10,143 nucleotides of DNA from Nitrospira defluvii (GTDB lineage Bacteria > Nitrospirota > Nitrospiria > Nitrospirales > Nitrospiraceae), in the NCBI GenBank assembly GCA_016199015.1, contig JACQHN010000573.1, forward strand, positions 1 to 10,143. The letters are read 5' to 3'. A model generated the notes under the pieces. It was given only the letters and a program-made list of their open reading frames with translations, was not told the origin of the DNA and did not search any database. The position numbers and the translations under genes are program-made. Of this stretch, positions 1 through 6,874 are shown in pieces (within the stretch, counting starts at the first letter, position 1; each line of letters starts with the position of its first letter).

Positions 1-4
1 CCCG

Positions 5-193
5 CAGGATGCGCAAAAAGGCCGTCCAGCAAGGCCGCAGCGAGGTCCACGGCGCGAAGAATAATGAGCGCCACGCTTGTGGACGCCGACGAGACGGTGA
101 GTCGGCAGTGTCTTGGCCGAGGCGTAAGTTGTTCTGTATGCCGATGGTCAGAGCGATGCGAGAACGCCGCTGGCGGACTTTTTCCGCATCCTG
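5..193. repeat. Palindromic interspersed repeat, copy 1 (REP/MITE-like)
   Basis: A roughly 190-bp non-coding element with imperfect terminal inverted repeats. CAGGATGCG at 5-13 is matched by CGCATCCTG at 185-193, and the arms continue inward as AAAAAGGCCGTCCAGC on the left and GCTGGCGGACTTTTT on the right. The interior has another dyad, GTCCAC (45-50) with GTGGAC (79-84). A shorter relative lies at 9626-9748 and shares both arms plus the internal GAGGCGTA and GAGAACG blocks. Copy 1 carries about 65 bp of extra central sequence. The element encodes no transposase, so it would have to be moved by enzymes encoded elsewhere, or it is a folded RNA/DNA element. The Nitrospira-like appearance is from memory of such genomes, not from a search. 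Confidence 0.7.
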
Positions 194-273
194 CTAGAGG
201 GGTTTTAGGAACCATGCCTTGATGGCACCCTCCACGATAAGATCGCGTATCCAACAGCGCAGGAGTCATCACG

Positions 274-504
274 ATGATCAAAGAACATGACACAGTGGTC
301 TTGGTCACTGCCGTTCCAGGGGAAGGGCTCTTGCCTGGCGATGTGGGGACGGTGGTTCATGTGTACCGTGATGGCCAGGCCTACGAGGTTGAGTTCATGA
401 CATTGGAAGGCAAGACCGCCGCGGTGATCACACTCGAAGCGTCGCAGGTCCGCTCTGTCGGGCAACGCGAGATCGCCCACGCTCGCGAGCTTGCTTCACG
501 CTAG
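274..504 (+). CDS. DUF4926 domain-containing small protein
   Basis: A 76-residue protein. It starts at ATG 274, with AGGAG at 261-265 as a well-spaced ribosome binding site. The sequence MIKEHDTVVLVTAVPGEGL, then GDVGTVVHVY, then YEVEFMTLEG and a VITLEASQVR block, is the pattern I recognise as DUF4926. This is a compact all-beta, SH3-like small domain of unknown biochemical function. There is no signal peptide or membrane segment, so it should be cytoplasmic. Such genes are often found in accessory regions next to toxin-like or other small unknown genes. Here the neighbours are a repeat element upstream and a decayed transporter remnant downstream, so any partner gene is missing. The family call is fairly sure; the function is unknown. 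Confidence 0.8.
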   Translation: MIKEHDTVVLVTAVPGEGLLPGDVGTVVHVYRDGQAYEVEFMTLEGKTAAVITLEASQVRSVGQREIAHARELASR

Positions 505-594
505 GCTGGTCCAAATACCTTGTCAGATGACCGTACGCTGTAGTGCACCTTCACAGCACCCGACACAATCGTAAATGAGTCAGTGCCGATCTTC

Positions 595-828
595 TCACTC
601 CTTCAGGACCTCAGCCGCATCAATCTTCAACCACATCACCCCGCCGCAGAGGGCGATGAGCGCAGCCACCAGCAACGAGGCCGCCATCCCTCAGAGATCG
701 GCTAGCCAGAGGGACAGCTTCGGAGAGATGGGCCCGCCTTGATTCGCGACTATATTCATCACGCCCGACAACCTATTCGCCTGGGTCTTCGAGAGACCGG
801 TCAACTGCGCAGCCTACTTTCCGTCACG
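595..828 (-). pseudogene. MFS transporter 3' remnant (decayed paralogue of 1945-3189)
   Basis: Read on the minus strand, this stretch encodes the last ~75 residues of an MFS transporter closely matching the C terminus of the intact gene ending at 1945. The remnant reads LSKTQANRLSGVMN where the intact gene reads LSKTHAGTLSGVMN. Both end in nearly identical SLLVAALIA-CGGVMWLKID helices and a KE-stop terminus (stop at 595-597). Two in-frame stops break it: TGA at 691-693, replacing the Gln of LADQWGW or its neighbour, and TAG at 814-816. The homology fades just beyond about 825, so the rest of the gene is gone. It has no start and no open frame, so it is a pseudogene fragment, either a partial duplication or what is left of a second related transporter. 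Confidence 0.85.
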
Positions 829-1178
829 CACGCCATCGCCCCCGCTTCGAAGACCGGCGCCGGTCGGTGAGCATCCCTGTACGGTCTCCTTGACAGTGTG
901 ACGCAGACTGCCTAGCCTGGTTCCTGCCCCTTGCACCTTGCGGCTGTCCAACTTCGCTTCCCACCGGAAGAAGGGAGACGTCGATGATCCCGGCGTCGTA
1001 TTTCAAGCCAGTGTCCGGGGGAATTTACGGAAGGTGGAAGGTCTGAAGAGTTTTTCGAAAACGGCCCGGCCCTAGCCCTTATCGACTCCGTGCCCGACAA
1101 GGATGCGACAAGGACGCAACCCGGTTCCGATACCCAACGTCCGCGGCCCAATACACGTCGGATTGGAGGAATCATCAT
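829..1178. other. Unassigned stretch upstream of the Nudix gene
   Basis: About 350 bp with no gene I can support. Open frames of 60 and 189 codons on the minus strand cross it, but they show no recognisable domain, and the longer one runs antisense through the Nudix gene. A plus-strand frame at about 988-1183 is free of stops but has no start with a ribosome binding site and no family resemblance. The segment may hold the promoter of the Nudix gene and debris of the lost transporter copy. I see no clear -10/-35 pair or terminator. Confidence 0.5.
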
Positions 1179-1682
1179 ATGAGTCACCATGACAAGACGA
1201 AGGCGCAGAAAGGCTCGCTGCCGGCCATTACCGTCACGCCGGTTGCCGCGGCGATCGGCGTGGTGCTGCGAGGCGGCGAGGTGCTGCTCGTCCGCCGCGC
1301 GAATAAGCCGGACGCGGGGAAGTGGGGCTTTCCCGGTGGCAAGATCGAGCCGGGTGAACCGCTCCAGGCTGCCGCGGCACGGGGGGTGGCGAAAGAGACC
1401 GGCCTCGTCGTGCGCCCGCTGCACGTGTTCACGGCGGTCGACGCGTTCTATCGGAACGCGAGTGGACAGTTGGTTACCCATTCTGTGTTGATCGCCGTAT
1501 TATGCGAGTGGATTTCAGGCTTGCCCCAGGCGGCCGGTGATGCGCTGGAGGCGGAGTGGTTTCCGATCGAGTCGTTGGAATCAGTCGACATCGCCAGGAG
1601 TGTTGACGTCGCACGCGTCGCGTCGATGGCTGCGAGGGTCCGTGAGGATTTCAATGACCGCGCTGTTGATGAAGGATCCTGA
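1179..1682 (+). CDS. Nudix-family protein with degenerate catalytic box
   Basis: A 167-residue Nudix-fold protein. ATG 1179 is preceded by GGAGGA at 1165-1170. Residues 20-135 carry the fold: PVAAAIGVVLRGGEVLLVRR, then KWGFPGGKIEPGE, then a central strand region and the closing EAEWFPIESL. Nudix hydrolases cleave nucleoside diphosphates linked to another moiety; this one looks closest to the ADP-ribose/NTP pyrophosphatase-like group. The Nudix box (G54 to L76) should read G-x5-E-x7-R-E-U-x-E-E-x-G-U. Here the R-E-U-x-E-E part is R68-G-V-A-K-E73, so the RE glutamate is Gly and the first glutamate of EE is Lys. Each change is one base from the consensus codon (GGG for GAG, AAA for GAA). These residues bind Mg2+ in MutT, so the protein may be inactive or altered in use. 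The gene is isolated between remnants. Fold confidence is high; substrate is unknown. Confidence 0.85.
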   Translation: MSHHDKTKAQKGSLPAITVTPVAAAIGVVLRGGEVLLVRRANKPDAGKWGFPGGKIEPGEPLQAAAARGVAKETGLVVRPLHVFTAVDAFYRNASGQLVTHSVLIAVLCEWISGLPQAAGDALEAEWFPIESLESVDIARSVDVARVASMAARVREDFNDRAVDEGS

Positions 1683-1847
1683 ATCGGGCAGGCTTCGATG
1701 GTTGGGCCGGTTCCGCTAACACCCTTGGATCGGCCCTCTGTCCATGGAGTCACTTCCAAAACCAGTCAACTGAACCGCTGGTCCCCGGCTTCGTCCCACT
1801 TCGAGCGTTCTCCTTCATGGGCCCGTCACTGACGGAATGGGGCGGAG

Positions 1848-1910
1848 ATGACGGAACAGAGAAGACGGGAATCGGTGTGGTCGATCGTGCTCGCGGGCGG
1901 CGACGGCCAC
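1848..1910 (+). pseudogene. 5' remnant of a sugar-phosphate nucleotidyltransferase gene (probable)
   Basis: From ATG 1848 the frame reads MTEQRRRESVWSIVLAGGDG. VWSIVLAGG-x-G is the N-terminal nucleotide-binding strand and glycine loop of NTP-transferase-fold enzymes such as mannose-1-phosphate guanylyltransferase, where GGEGTRL or similar usually follows. Immediately after GGDG the sequence turns into a Ser/Pro/Thr-rich, non-family frame (HSVSYPSRTSHP) that runs into the 3' end of the convergent MFS gene. The likely break is near 1905-1910. This supports a truncated relic of about 20 codons. It rests on a short motif at a plausible start position, so chance cannot be excluded. Confidence 0.5.
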
Positions 1911-1944
1911 TCGGTCTCATATCCTTCACGCACCTCACATCCTT

Positions 1945-3189
1945 CTACTCCTTCATCGCCTGGGTCGGATCAATCTTCAGCCACATCACCCCGCCACAGA
2001 AGGCGATGAGCGCGGCGACCAGCAACGACGCCGTCCAGCCCCATTGATCGGCCAGCCAGGGGGTCAAGCTGGGAGACACGACGCCTCCTACGTTCGCGCC
2101 CATGTTCATCACGCCCGACAACGTGCCGGCATGGGTCTTGGAGAGATCGGTCGTCACGCTCCAATAGGCGCCGACGGTAAAATAGAGCCAGCCGGCTCCC
2201 AACGACAGACAAGCGATGGCCACTGTCTGCGAGTCGGCCCAGGCGCCGAGCGCAATCAGCCCCCCGGCTAAGACCATGCCGATGATACCCACCGTCATTC
2301 TGGCCTTGGTCAAACCGACGGTCGGGACCAGACGATCGGTGGTCCAGCCGCCGAGCGGACAAAACACGAGAATCGCCACAAAGGGCGCAGCAGCGAGCCA
2401 GCCGCCTCGCAGCAGATCGATCCCTCGCACATTCACCAGGTAGAGATAGAACCAGGACATGTAGATGTAGGCAACATAGCCGAGGCAGGCATAACTCACC
2501 ACTAACCAGCGAAGGGAGCGTGATCGTAGGAATTGCCTCCAGGGAACGTCCGTGCGCGGGGACGTCGATGAACGGCTACCCGCCGCCTGGCAATCGCGAG
2601 AACAGAGCACCCACAACAGGGCCACCACGATGCCCACCATGGCCGAGAGGTAGAACACCGTCTGCCAGCGGTAGTTCACCATGACCCAGGAGGCGAGGGG
2701 AGGCGTGATGGCGGCTCCGACCCCGATGCCCCCGATGGCAATGCCGATCCCGAGGCCGCGTTGCGCCGGAGGCATCCAATCTGCCACGGCCCGATTGAAA
2801 TTCGGCAAGGCCACGGCTTCCCCCACACCGAGAAAAAATCGTACCAGGATGAGCGCCCCGACCGTCCCGACCATCGCGGCCAGGGGAAGGGTCGCAGCCA
2901 GCGCCGTCAAGGCCGTGAAGAACGACCACCAGAGCAACGCGCCCGTCAGCACCACTCGGGCACCCCAACGATCCCCCAGCCACCCGCCGGGAATCTGGCA
3001 GAGGGCATAGCCGAAGACGAAGGCGGAGAAAATGTATCCCATGTCCTGATCCGTCAGGCCATAAGCCGGCATCATCTGTCGTGCCGTCACGGAAATGTTG
3101 ACCCGATCCATGTAGGTCACCGCGCTGATCGCGAACAACAGGCCGAGAATGCCCCATCGCAGTGGTGTCGCCGATCTTTCCGCTCCCAC
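1945..3189 (-). CDS. MFS transporter, anion:cation symporter (ACS) type
   Basis: An inner-membrane secondary transporter of the major facilitator superfamily with about 12 hydrophobic segments. The pattern TPLRWGILGLLF, TYMDRVNISV, QIPGGWLGDRWGARVV (the MFS loop 2-3 motif), then RFFLGVGEA, LPNFNRAVADW and RGLGIGIA is typical of the ACS family, which moves organic anions such as sugar acids and aromatic acids with protons. The actual substrate cannot be read from sequence. I chose GTG 3189 (414 residues) because GGAGG lies four bases upstream (3194-3198) and the family usually begins just before the first helix. The frame stays open to a GTG at 3246 (433 residues) and has an ATG at 3231, but neither has a ribosome binding site. 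The gene is divergent from the AsmA gene. Its 3' end converges on the nucleotidyltransferase remnant, and a decayed copy of its C terminus lies at 595-828. Confidence 0.9.
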   Translation of the reverse strand: MGAERSATPLRWGILGLLFAISAVTYMDRVNISVTARQMMPAYGLTDQDMGYIFSAFVFGYALCQIPGGWLGDRWGARVVLTGALLWWSFFTALTALAATLPLAAMVGTVGALILVRFFLGVGEAVALPNFNRAVADWMPPAQRGLGIGIAIGGIGVGAAITPPLASWVMVNYRWQTVFYLSAMVGIVVALLWVLCSRDCQAAGSRSSTSPRTDVPWRQFLRSRSLRWLVVSYACLGYVAYIYMSWFYLYLVNVRGIDLLRGGWLAAAPFVAILVFCPLGGWTTDRLVPTVGLTKARMTVGIIGMVLAGGLIALGAWADSQTVAIACLSLGAGWLYFTVGAYWSVTTDLSKTHAGTLSGVMNMGANVGGVVSPSLTPWLADQWGWTASLLVAALIAFCGGVMWLKIDPTQAMKE

Positions 3190-3193
3190 TGTT

Positions 3194-3203
3194 CCTCCAC
3201 CTC
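3194..3203 (-). promoter_or_regulatory. Ribosome binding site deciding the MFS start
   Basis: On the minus strand GAGGTGGAGG lies four bases before GTG 3189. It is the only Shine-Dalgarno-like sequence near any of the three candidate starts of the transporter (3246, 3231, 3189). Confidence 0.6.
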
Positions 3204-3297
3204 TCGCCCGCCGTGCACGAGCGCGGGGCATTATAGACCGGGGCACAGGCTGTGGAAGAACTATTTGCGGCGCCTTCCGAAAAACGACCGACTGTTC

Positions 3298-3323
3298 CTG
3301 CTATCAGCTATCTGCCATCAGCT
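3298..3323. repeat. Short degenerate ATCAGC repeat in the divergent spacer
   Basis: CTGCTATCAGCTATC is followed by TGCCATCAGCT, so a CTATCAGCT-like unit occurs about three times with changes. It lies in the 223-bp spacer between the two divergent GTG starts. It may be a trivial low-complexity sequence or part of the shared control region; I see no clear -10/-35 boxes. Confidence 0.3.
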
Positions 3324-3403
3324 CTTTTCTCCCGGTATCGGCTCTTCGTTGTATGGATTTCCCTCTGGCTCATCCAGTACACTGGCATTTTGACCTAGTT
3401 CGT

Positions 3404-3408
3404 GGAGG
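3404..3408 (+). promoter_or_regulatory. Ribosome binding site deciding the AsmA start
   Basis: GGAGG lies four bases before GTG 3413, inside GGAGGTGGA. The open frame continues upstream to 3149, but that part lies opposite the MFS gene, has no ribosome binding site and does not look like protein of this family. Confidence 0.65.
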
Positions 3409-3412
3409 TGGA

Positions 3413-6400
3413 GTGAGGGTTCGTCCGCGCGCAGTGGTGCTGTCTCTGCTCGGCCTTCTTGTCGTGGGTGCGCTCCTCCTTCTCTATTCCCGAGAACTCT
3501 TCGGCGTCGACATCCTCAAGAATTTTTTCCTGCAACAACTCGAAGCCAGTCTGCGGCGCAAGATCGAGGTCGATCGGATCAAGCTCGTGCTGCTGCCGAG
3601 TATTCGGCTGGAACTCACCAACGTCGGCCTGTACGGCCATGACGACCCGACACACCTCGTCTTCAAGGCCAAGGAAATGGACATCGTATTGCGCCTGCTG
3701 CCGCTGCTGAAGCAGCAGGTCGTGGCGAAGCGGCTGTTTCTCGACGAGCCGACCGTCACGCTGATTCGTAATCGGTCCGGCCATTGGAACATCCTCGCAG
3801 GACTTCCGTCCGCGGCCAAGGACGAGTCGGCCTACCAGATGTTCAGCCGGTTGCTGCAAATCCGGGAAGCGACGATTCAGAATGGCCATGTGACGATTAC
3901 GGATGAGGCACGGTCCGACGGCGTCCGGACCGCCATGCTCGAGTCGGTTGAAATGGCGTTGAAGGTCTATCCGGGAAAAGCGCAAGGAGACTTGCATATC
4001 TCCGCCTCCTTGCCTGCCGAGGCGGCCCCGTCAGCCTTTTCGCTGACGGGCACCATCGGCTTGAGCGAATCCTCCTCGTCCTTGGCCGCCGAGGAACCCT
4101 ACTCGGTCCACCCCGCCTTTCAATTCGACGGCGAGATCGAGACCGCCAACCTCCGCCTGCGCGAAGCCGCCGACTTCTTCGGACCTCGGCCAGTACCTGA
4201 CCAACTGCAAGGCGGAGCGAATTTGAAAAGCCGCATCCGGGTCGCGCCCGGTGTGGCCGGCTACGATGTCGTCCTGACTGAGATCGCCGCCAATGTCGAT
4301 CAGTTGGCGGTCACCGGCAAAGCCAACCTGGCGGGGCTTCTGACCTCACAACCCACGTTTTCGATCACCTTCGCCTCGCCCTCGATCGATCTCAAGAAAC
4401 TCTTCGCGCGTATGCCCGCGCAATGGATTCATCCGCAATTGCCGGGAATCGTCGAGCAGCGCCAGTTGGGTGGAACCGTGGAAATCCTCTCCGCCACGTT
4501 GACCGGCGCGACGGAGCCAAGCCCGCAATTGTCGCTCACGGGTGATTTCCGCATTGAGAAGGGCGCCGCCCTCATCGGGAACGACCGTGTCCCGACGCAA
4601 GATTTGGCCGCGACTGTCTCCGTGGAGCCCGGTCGCATCCGGGTCGGCAAGTTGACGGGTACTTACGGCACCCTTCAAATGACGGGCGGGAAGGCCGTGG
4701 TGTCCTTTCTCGAAGCCGGTCCCTGGATGGAGTTGGATGTCAGCGGCAATATGACGGCGGCCGATCTGGTGAAGTTTCTGACCAAGACCATCCGTGCGGA
4801 CCGGCTCACGTCGCTGCTGGCGCAATCGCGCGAGATCGAGGGGCAGACGCACCCGACTTTCCGCCTGGTCGGACCACTGGACCAGCCGGAAGGCATTACC
4901 TTCGCAGGCGGGGAAGTCCTGGCCGAGCAGGTCAGCCTCATGAATCCCTCCCTGCCGCAACGGCTCACCGCCATGCGAGGCCGCATCGTCTTTTCACAAA
5001 CCGGCGGCGCGCAGTTCGATCAGGTCACGGCCAATTTGGGTGAGGCGCAGCTCCAGTTCAACGGGCAGATCAGCGGCGGCACACCCAGCATCTTCCAAGA
5101 TTTTGTCATCCGCGCGAGGGGCAACGCCGCCCAGCTCCGCCAGATGGTGTCTGCCGGCACCTTCCCAGACGATCTGCTGTCCGGTATCGTCAACGCCAAG
5201 GTGCAGTTGTCCGGACCTTCCGGCGCCCCGCATTTACGTGGTGAGATCGGCCTGAATGACGCGAAACTCGTGCTCCCATCAGTGGGTGAAAAGCCGCTTG
5301 GCTCGCCGGCCTCGTTGGAGCTCGACGCCGATGTCACGCGCGGAGTCGGGCTGACGATTTCGCGCCTGGAACTCGTGGTGCCGCCGTTGCGACTCCCGCT
5401 GAAGGGGCGCATCACCCTCGGCGACCAATTTTCGATCGACGCCTCGCTCGCCTCAGGCGCCGTTTCGATCTCGAGTCTCCCTGAATGGATTTATAAGAGC
5501 GGGTTCGAAGCCGGCAATCTCGAAGTCTCCATGGACGTGAAAGGCACGGATGCCGAATGGAAAAATTGGCGCGCGAGCGGGTGGCTGGCGCTCACCAATG
5601 GCTTGATGACCGTCAAGGGCGTGGATGGCCCCGTCGAAGATATTTATCTCCGGCTGAAGTTTTCTAAACACATCGCCGACATCAAGCAGCTCTCGTTTCG
5701 CATCAAGGACAGCGACGTCAGCCTGTCGGGAGCCCTGAAGAACTGGACCACTAAGCCGGTCATCGCGGTCAAGCTCGAATCGGCCCAAATGGACCTCGAC
5801 CTGCTCATTCCGAAAGGGCATCGCTCGCCGATCCGGGAATTCCTTGAGACCTTGGCCTCGACCAGTCAAGTCAGCGCGACCGCCACGATCGAGAAGGGAC
5901 TCTACAAACATTTACGGTTCGGGGGGCTTTCCGGGCGGTTGACGATCCAGGATGGCCTGTTGGATCTCGACCGCGTTGTCGGCCAGTCGGGAACCGGCCA
6001 TGTGGCGGGACGCATGGTCGTCCGGCTTCCCAAGGGCCAGCCCGCCGACACGGAAACCTCGGTCAGGATGACGGGCATTCCCTTCGAAGCCGTGCTGCCG
6101 CTGCTGGGGGCGCACGACCAGCCGCTCACCGGCGACCTGAAGCTCACCGGTGTGCTGCATGGGCATGGACGCAATCCCCACGGGGTTCTGCCGACCTTGA
6201 ATGGCAAGACCGAACTGGTGGCGCAGGAGGGACGCATTCTCAAAACAGAGAAGCGCGCCATCTGGAAGATTCTCTCCATTCTGAATCTGCCGGCGGTGCT
6301 GCAAGGCAAAGTGGATCTGGAAAAAGAAGGGTTGCAGTACAATCGAATGACCGCGACCGTGACGATTCAAAACGGCCTGATGAAAACGCAGAATTTCATT

Positions 6401-6823
6401 CTCGATAGCCCCGTGCTCAAAATCTCAGCCGTCGGAAGTTATGACATGCCCACCGACCAGCTGGACATGATCTGGGCCGTCAGCCCGTTCGGTTCCTATT
6501 CGCAGTTTTTGAAATCGATTCCACTCTTCGGGCGACTGGTCGCCGGAGACCGCAAGGGCCTGGCCACGGCCTTGTTTCAAGTGAAGGGTTCCATCGACGA
6601 TCCGCAAGTGACCTACCTGCCGATGAAGTCGTTCACCACCGGACTGACCGGTGTCGCACAACTCGCGTTCGACCTGCTCAAAAATACGGTCATGCTGCCG
6701 ATCGATATTTTGTCCCCGCAAGAGGAAAAGGATCCCATGTTCGACCCGTCGCTGGAAATCCAGACACCACCTTCGCCGCTCCCAGCCGAAGCACCCGCCG
6801 CACCGGTGTCGCCCGCGCCTTGA
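3413..6823 (+). CDS. AsmA/YhdP-like large envelope protein
   Basis: A 1136-residue protein from GTG 3413. Residues ~8-24 (VVLSLLGLLVVGALLLLY) form an N-terminal membrane anchor after an Arg-rich start. The rest should lie in the periplasm. The AsmA signature follows the anchor: a helix FFLQQLEASLRRKIEVDRI, then LLPSIRLELTNVGL. A long middle of alternating beta repeats (ITFAGGEVL, LRGEIGLNDAKL, VSLSGALKNW and similar) fits the repeating beta-groove fold of AsmA, TamB and YhdP. Residues ~930-1062 are an AsmA_2/YhdP-like C-terminal domain (GKTELVAQEGRI, then MIWAVSPFGSYS and GSIDDPQVTYLP). The tail from ~1118 is Pro/Ala-rich. E. coli members help carry phospholipid between inner and outer membranes; a similar role is inferred here. 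The gene is divergent from the MFS gene and 51 bp ahead of the peptidase gene. The family is sure; the exact subfamily is not. Confidence 0.9.
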   Translation: MRVRPRAVVLSLLGLLVVGALLLLYSRELFGVDILKNFFLQQLEASLRRKIEVDRIKLVLLPSIRLELTNVGLYGHDDPTHLVFKAKEMDIVLRLLPLLKQQVVAKRLFLDEPTVTLIRNRSGHWNILAGLPSAAKDESAYQMFSRLLQIREATIQNGHVTITDEARSDGVRTAMLESVEMALKVYPGKAQGDLHISASLPAEAAPSAFSLTGTIGLSESSSSLAAEEPYSVHPAFQFDGEIETANLRLREAADFFGPRPVPDQLQGGANLKSRIRVAPGVAGYDVVLTEIAANVDQLAVTGKANLAGLLTSQPTFSITFASPSIDLKKLFARMPAQWIHPQLPGIVEQRQLGGTVEILSATLTGATEPSPQLSLTGDFRIEKGAALIGNDRVPTQDLAATVSVEPGRIRVGKLTGTYGTLQMTGGKAVVSFLEAGPWMELDVSGNMTAADLVKFLTKTIRADRLTSLLAQSREIEGQTHPTFRLVGPLDQPEGITFAGGEVLAEQVSLMNPSLPQRLTAMRGRIVFSQTGGAQFDQVTANLGEAQLQFNGQISGGTPSIFQDFVIRARGNAAQLRQMVSAGTFPDDLLSGIVNAKVQLSGPSGAPHLRGEIGLNDAKLVLPSVGEKPLGSPASLELDADVTRGVGLTISRLELVVPPLRLPLKGRITLGDQFSIDASLASGAVSISSLPEWIYKSGFEAGNLEVSMDVKGTDAEWKNWRASGWLALTNGLMTVKGVDGPVEDIYLRLKFSKHIADIKQLSFRIKDSDVSLSGALKNWTTKPVIAVKLESAQMDLDLLIPKGHRSPIREFLETLASTSQVSATATIEKGLYKHLRFGGLSGRLTIQDGLLDLDRVVGQSGTGHVAGRMVVRLPKGQPADTETSVRMTGIPFEAVLPLLGAHDQPLTGDLKLTGVLHGHGRNPHGVLPTLNGKTELVAQEGRILKTEKRAIWKILSILNLPAVLQGKVDLEKEGLQYNRMTATVTIQNGLMKTQNFILDSPVLKISAVGSYDMPTDQLDMIWAVSPFGSYSQFLKSIPLFGRLVAGDRKGLATALFQVKGSIDDPQVTYLPMKSFTTGLTGVAQLAFDLLKNTVMLPIDILSPQEEKDPMFDPSLEIQTPPSPLPAEAPAAPVSPAP

Positions 6824-6874
6824 TTACGTTTCGAACGCGTGATAGCATCCGAAATACGTGATCGCATCCACTTC

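Noticed and set aside
9..197. 62-codon plus-strand open frame at the left edge
   Set aside because: It lies wholly inside the palindromic repeat, is rich in Arg as GC-rich non-coding frames are, and resembles no family.
912..1481. 189-codon minus-strand open frame overlapping the Nudix gene
   Set aside because: It is antisense to the recognisable Nudix frame, Arg-rich and without any domain.
1704..1736. GGGCCG/CGGCCC inverted repeat after the Nudix gene as a terminator
   Set aside because: The stem is only six pairs with a loop of about 20 bases and no T-run follows.
2576..3157. 193-codon minus-strand open frame within the MFS gene
   Set aside because: It is an alternative frame of the transporter with no membrane segments or family resemblance.
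3149..3412. Upstream 88-codon extension of the AsmA frame
   Set aside because: It has no ribosome binding site, overlaps the 5' end of the MFS gene on the other strand, and precedes the typical Arg-rich membrane anchor; GTG 3413 has GGAGG.
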